The notes under the pieces: model-generated
The model's database searches: none
The model's input: only the letters and a program-made list of their open reading frames with translations
What the model was told of the DNA's origin: nothing
Translations under genes and position numbers: made by a program
In this document: one piece after another, positions 32,746-36,227 of the stretch
How positions within the stretch are numbered: position 1 is the stretch's first letter
How the letters are laid out: each line of letters starts with the position of its first letter
Origin: an uncultured Bacteroides sp.
Lineage (GTDB): Bacteria; Bacteroidota; Bacteroidia; Bacteroidales; Bacteroidaceae
Direction: 5' to 3'
Length of the DNA stretch: 36,227 bases
NCBI GenBank assembly: GCA_945607605.1
Contig: CALYZE010000023.1
Span: 1-36,227 of the forward strand

Positions 32746-35700
32746 ATGGGATTTAATGAATTTTTAAGCTCGATTTTCGGCAACAAATCCGCACGCGACA
32801 TGAAAGAGACACAGCCGTGGGTGGAGAAAATCAAAGCTGCCTACCCAGAGGTTGCCAAACTTGACAACGATGCCTTACGTGCTAAAACTGAAGAGTTGAA
32901 AGTTTATATCCATGATTCAGCTAATGAACAACGTACCAAAGTAGAAGAACTGAAAGCTAGCGTTGAAAATACTGAATTGGAGCAACGCGAAGATCTCTTC
33001 AACCAAATTGATAAAATCGAAAAGGAAATATTGGAGATTTATGAGAAAGCTCTTGATGAAGTGCTTCCTATAGCCTTCTCCATTGTAAAAGAGACTGCTA
33101 AACGTTTCTCTGAGAACGAAGAAGTAGTGGTTACCGCTACTGAATTTGACCGTCACCTCGCTGCAAGCAAAGATTTTGTGCGCATTGAAGATGACAAAGC
33201 CATCTACCAAAACCACTGGGATGCAGGAGGAAACGATACGCTATGGAATATGGTGCATTATGATGTACAGTTATTTGGAGGTGTAGTCTTACATAAAGGT
33301 AAAATAGCCGAAATGGCAACGGGTGAAGGTAAAACATTGGTAGCTACTTTGCCAGTTTTTCTTAATGCCTTGACTGGAAACGGCGTACACGTAGTAACTG
33401 TGAATGACTATCTGGCAAAGCGTGACTCTGAATGGATGGGACCTCTTTATATGTTTCATGGATTAAGTGTAGATTGTATTGACAGACATCAGCCCAACTC
33501 TGATGCTCGCCGCAAGGCCTATCTGGCAGACATCACATTTGGTACAAACAACGAATTCGGCTTCGACTACCTGCGTGACAATATGGCTATCAGTCCAAAA
33601 GACTTGGTACAACGTCAACACAACTATGCTATTGTCGATGAAGTAGACTCTGTATTGATTGACGATGCTCGTACTCCCTTGATTATATCCGGCCCTGTAC
33701 CTAAAGGTGACGATCAACTCTTTGAGCAACTTCGACCACAGGTTGAGCGACTAGTAGAGGCACAGAGAAGATTGGCTACACAATACCTTGCCGATGCCAA
33801 ACGCCTGATTGCTTCGGACAATAAGAAAGACGTAGAGGAAGGTTTCCTTGCTCTGTATCGTAGCCACAAGTGCTTGCCTAAGAACAAGGCATTGATTAAA
33901 TTTCTCAGTGAGCAAGGCATCAAAGCCGGTATGCTCAAGACTGAGGAAATCTACATGGAGCAGAATAACAAACGTATGCACGAGGTTACAGACCCCCTCT
34001 ATTTTGTTATTGAGGAAAAGATGAACAGTGTAGATTTGACTGATAAAGGTGTGGATTTAATCAGTGGTAACTCTGAAGACCCCACTTTCTTCGTATTGCC
34101 TGATATTGCCGGGCAACTTTCCGAATTGGAAAACGAAACGGATCTAACAGATGAGCAACGTCTTGAAAAGAAAGATACCTTGATGACGAACTATGCCATC
34201 AAATCAGAACGTGTACACACTATCAATCAGTTATTGAAGGCTTATACCATGTTCGAGAAAGATGATGAATACGTAGTCATCGAAGGACAAGTGAAGATTG
34301 TAGACGAACAGACCGGCCGTATCATGGAAGGCCGCCGCTACTCTGATGGTTTGCACCAAGCTATCGAAGCTAAGGAAGGAGTAAAGGTTGAAGCTGCTAC
34401 ACAGACTTTCGCTACTATCACTCTGCAGAATTACTTCCGTATGTATCACAAACTGTCCGGTATGACCGGTACAGCCGAAACAGAAGCTGGTGAATTGTGG
34501 GATATCTATAAGTTGGATGTGGTAGTGATCCCAACCAATCGTCCCATCTCTCGTAATGATATGAACGACCGCGTTTACAAGACTAAACGCGAAAAATACA
34601 AAGCTGTTATCGAAGAAATAGAGAAGATGGTAGAAGACGGACGCCCTGTCCTCGTAGGTACTACTTCTGTAGAAATATCCGAAATGCTGAGTAAAATGTT
34701 AACAATGCGCAAAATAGAGCATAGCGTATTGAATGCTAAACTACACCAACGAGAAGCGGATATTGTAGCCAAAGCCGGTTTGAGTTGTGCTGTAACCATT
34801 GCTACCAACATGGCAGGTCGTGGTACGGATATTAAATTAAGTCCGGAAGTAAAAGCGGCAGGTGGTCTTGCTATCATCGGTACGGAACGTCATGAGTCTC
34901 GCCGCGTAGACCGCCAGTTGCGTGGTCGTGCCGGACGTCAAGGTGACCCGGGATCCTCTGTATTCTTCATTTCTTTGGAAGACGACTTGATGCGTCTGTT
35001 CTCTTCCGATCGTATTGCCGGAGTCATGGATAAGCTTGGCTTCAAGGAAGGGGAAATGATTGAGCACGGTATGATTTCCAAATCTATCGAACGTGCACAG
35101 AAGAAAGTGGAAGAAAACAACTTCGGTATCCGTAAACGTTTGCTGGAATACGATGATGTCATGAACAAGCAACGTACAGTTGTTTATACCAAGCGCCGTC
35201 ACGCTTTAATGGGCGAACGAATTGGCATGGATATCGTGAACATGATCTGGGATCGTTGCGCTGCTGCTATCGAAGCACCCGACTACGAAAACTGCAAGAT
35301 GGATTTATTACAAACCTTGGCTATGGAGCCTCCGTTCAACGAGGAAGAATTCAAAAACGAAAAGAAAGAACAATTGGCAGACAAGACTTTCAATGCGGCT
35401 ATGGTGCTCTTCAAACGCAAGACTGAACGTATGGCACAGGTGGCTTATCCAGTCATCAAACAGGTGCATGAAACCCAAGGCCACATGTATGAGAATATTT
35501 TGATTCCCATCACAGATGGCAAGCGTATGTACAATATCTCCTGCAACTTGAAATCTGCCTACGACAGCGAATGTAAGGAAGTAGTGCAATCTTTTGAAAA
35601 ATCTATCCTACTTCATGTCATTGATGAGTCATGGAAGGAAAATCTACGTGAACTTGACGATTTGAAACATTCCGTACAGAATGCAAGCTATGAACAGAAA

Positions 35701-36072
35701 GACCCATTATTAATTTACAAATTAGAATCCGTCAATCTGTTTGACACCATGGTAGATAAAATCAATAATCAAACTATATCCATCTTAATGCGCGGACAAA
35801 TTCCAGTTCAGGAAGCCCCAGCTGAAGCTCCCCAAAATACTCGTCAGATGGAAGTGCGCCAAGCTGCCCCCGAGCAACGCCAAGATATGAGTAAGTATCG
35901 TGAACAGAAGGTGGATTTGAATGATCCGAACCAACAAGCTGCTGCTGCACATGATACACGCGAACAACCGAAGCGGGAACCAATGCGTGCTGAAAAGACG
36001 GTAGGACGTAACGATCCTTGTCCTTGCGGAAGTGGAAAGAAATTTAAAAACTGCCACGGAAAGAATGTATAA
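32746..36072 (+). CDS. secA: Protein translocase ATPase SecA
   Basis: SecA drives export of unfolded proteins through SecYEG. The 1108-residue product is longer than the E. coli protein, as usual in this phylum; extra sequence lies within the motor (about 330-460). Visible motifs are [11 protein letters not shown] (Walker A, 190-200), [17 protein letters not shown] (DEAD box, Asp298), [34 protein letters not shown], and [17 protein letters not shown] Gln/Pro-rich linker (about 1030-1080) leads to the C-terminal zinc motif [13 protein letters not shown] (Cys1092, Cys1094, Cys1103, His1104), which binds SecB or ribosomes in other bacteria. It has its own promoter and terminator. SecG of the same pathway is at 13706-14089. 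Confidence 0.97.
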   Translation: MGFNEFLSSIFGNKSARDMKETQPWVEKIKAAYPEVAKLDNDALRAKTEELKVYIHDSANEQRTKVEELKASVENTELEQREDLFNQIDKIEKEILEIYEKALDEVLPIAFSIVKETAKRFSENEEVVVTATEFDRHLAASKDFVRIEDDKAIYQNHWDAGGNDTLWNMVHYDVQLFGGVVLHKGKIAEMATGEGKTLVATLPVFLNALTGNGVHVVTVNDYLAKRDSEWMGPLYMFHGLSVDCIDRHQPNSDARRKAYLADITFGTNNEFGFDYLRDNMAISPKDLVQRQHNYAIVDEVDSVLIDDARTPLIISGPVPKGDDQLFEQLRPQVERLVEAQRRLATQYLADAKRLIASDNKKDVEEGFLALYRSHKCLPKNKALIKFLSEQGIKAGMLKTEEIYMEQNNKRMHEVTDPLYFVIEEKMNSVDLTDKGVDLISGNSEDPTFFVLPDIAGQLSELENETDLTDEQRLEKKDTLMTNYAIKSERVHTINQLLKAYTMFEKDDEYVVIEGQVKIVDEQTGRIMEGRRYSDGLHQAIEAKEGVKVEAATQTFATITLQNYFRMYHKLSGMTGTAETEAGELWDIYKLDVVVIPTNRPISRNDMNDRVYKTKREKYKAVIEEIEKMVEDGRPVLVGTTSVEISEMLSKMLTMRKIEHSVLNAKLHQREADIVAKAGLSCAVTIATNMAGRGTDIKLSPEVKAAGGLAIIGTERHESRRVDRQLRGRAGRQGDPGSSVFFISLEDDLMRLFSSDRIAGVMDKLGFKEGEMIEHGMISKSIERAQKKVEENNFGIRKRLLEYDDVMNKQRTVVYTKRRHALMGERIGMDIVNMIWDRCAAAIEAPDYENCKMDLLQTLAMEPPFNEEEFKNEKKEQLADKTFNAAMVLFKRKTERMAQVAYPVIKQVHETQGHMYENILIPITDGKRMYNISCNLKSAYDSECKEVVQSFEKSILLHVIDESWKENLRELDDLKHSVQNASYEQKDPLLIYKLESVNLFDTMVDKINNQTISILMRGQIPVQEAPAEAPQNTRQMEVRQAAPEQRQDMSKYREQKVDLNDPNQQAAAAHDTREQPKREPMRAEKTVGRNDPCPCGSGKKFKNCHGKNV

Positions 36073-36096
36073 GAAAGTAAAGTAAATAATAAGAAG

Positions 36097-36149
36097 ATAG
36101 GGTGATAGAATGATAAACATTAGGTTTATATCTATCACCCTATTATTTC
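36097..36149 (+). terminator. Intrinsic terminator of secA
   Basis: ATAGGGTGATAGA (36097-36109) pairs perfectly over 13 bp with TCTATCACCCTAT (36131-36143) around a 21-base loop. A T-rich stretch follows. Confidence 0.75.
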
Positions 36150-36227
36150 AATACCTATAAACTTATTACTTTGTCAACTAATCAGCCAATCATAGCATTA
36201 CATTATCACTTTATCACATTTTTTATT

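Overview
The window looks like a chromosomal segment of a Bacteroidales bacterium, most likely Bacteroides or a close relative. The reasons are the TAnnTTTG promoter -7 box in front of nearly every transcription unit, the scarcity of Shine-Dalgarno sites, families typical of the phylum (DUF4831, DUF4837, DUF4105, YkuD_2), a SecA of 1108 residues, and a tmRNA with the tag GENNYALAA and no encoded CCA. I cannot name the species from sequence alone.

Layout. Bases 1-520 hold an unexplained left edge and a 46-residue gene with a 22-bp perfect palindrome over its promoter. From 585 to 5401 (minus strand) lie yccF, dinB, a MATE exporter and two different L,D-transpeptidase-type proteins. A plus-strand pair at 5584-7973 encodes a Zn/Cd-type P1B ATPase and a Fur-family regulator behind an inverted repeat. 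Bases 7974-8650 are non-genic and contain copy 1 of a ~268-bp repeat. The tmRNA gene (8689-9082, minus) follows, then a lactonase-fold lipoprotein and a DUF4831 protein (plus), then an MFS transporter/PqqD pair (minus).

Bases 13706-27651 are almost entirely minus strand and concern the envelope. One unit runs DUF4837, pdxA, a sigma-54 activator, lptE, a TPR-like protein, secG. rlmN stands alone. A second unit runs coaX, an outer-membrane beta-barrel, a TPR protein, lptC and a CNNM/CBS protein; ppiD follows after a gap. LptE and LptC of the LPS transport bridge therefore lie in neighbouring units together with secretion and folding factors.

Bases 27652-29847 are accessory: a nested hairpin region, rluF, a decayed transposase and copy 2 of the repeat. 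The right end (plus) has a DUF4105 protein overlapping by one base a phosphatase-fold protein that has lost its catalytic residues, then secA.

The most unusual signals are (i) the repeat, with a 146-bp core identical in both copies carrying four TTTA(C/G)TAAA dyads at an exact 22-bp period; (ii) the apparent pseudophosphatase at 31065-32633; (iii) the metal exporter apparently controlled by a Fur-family protein; and (iv) the tiny gene with a palindromic operator at 256-514.
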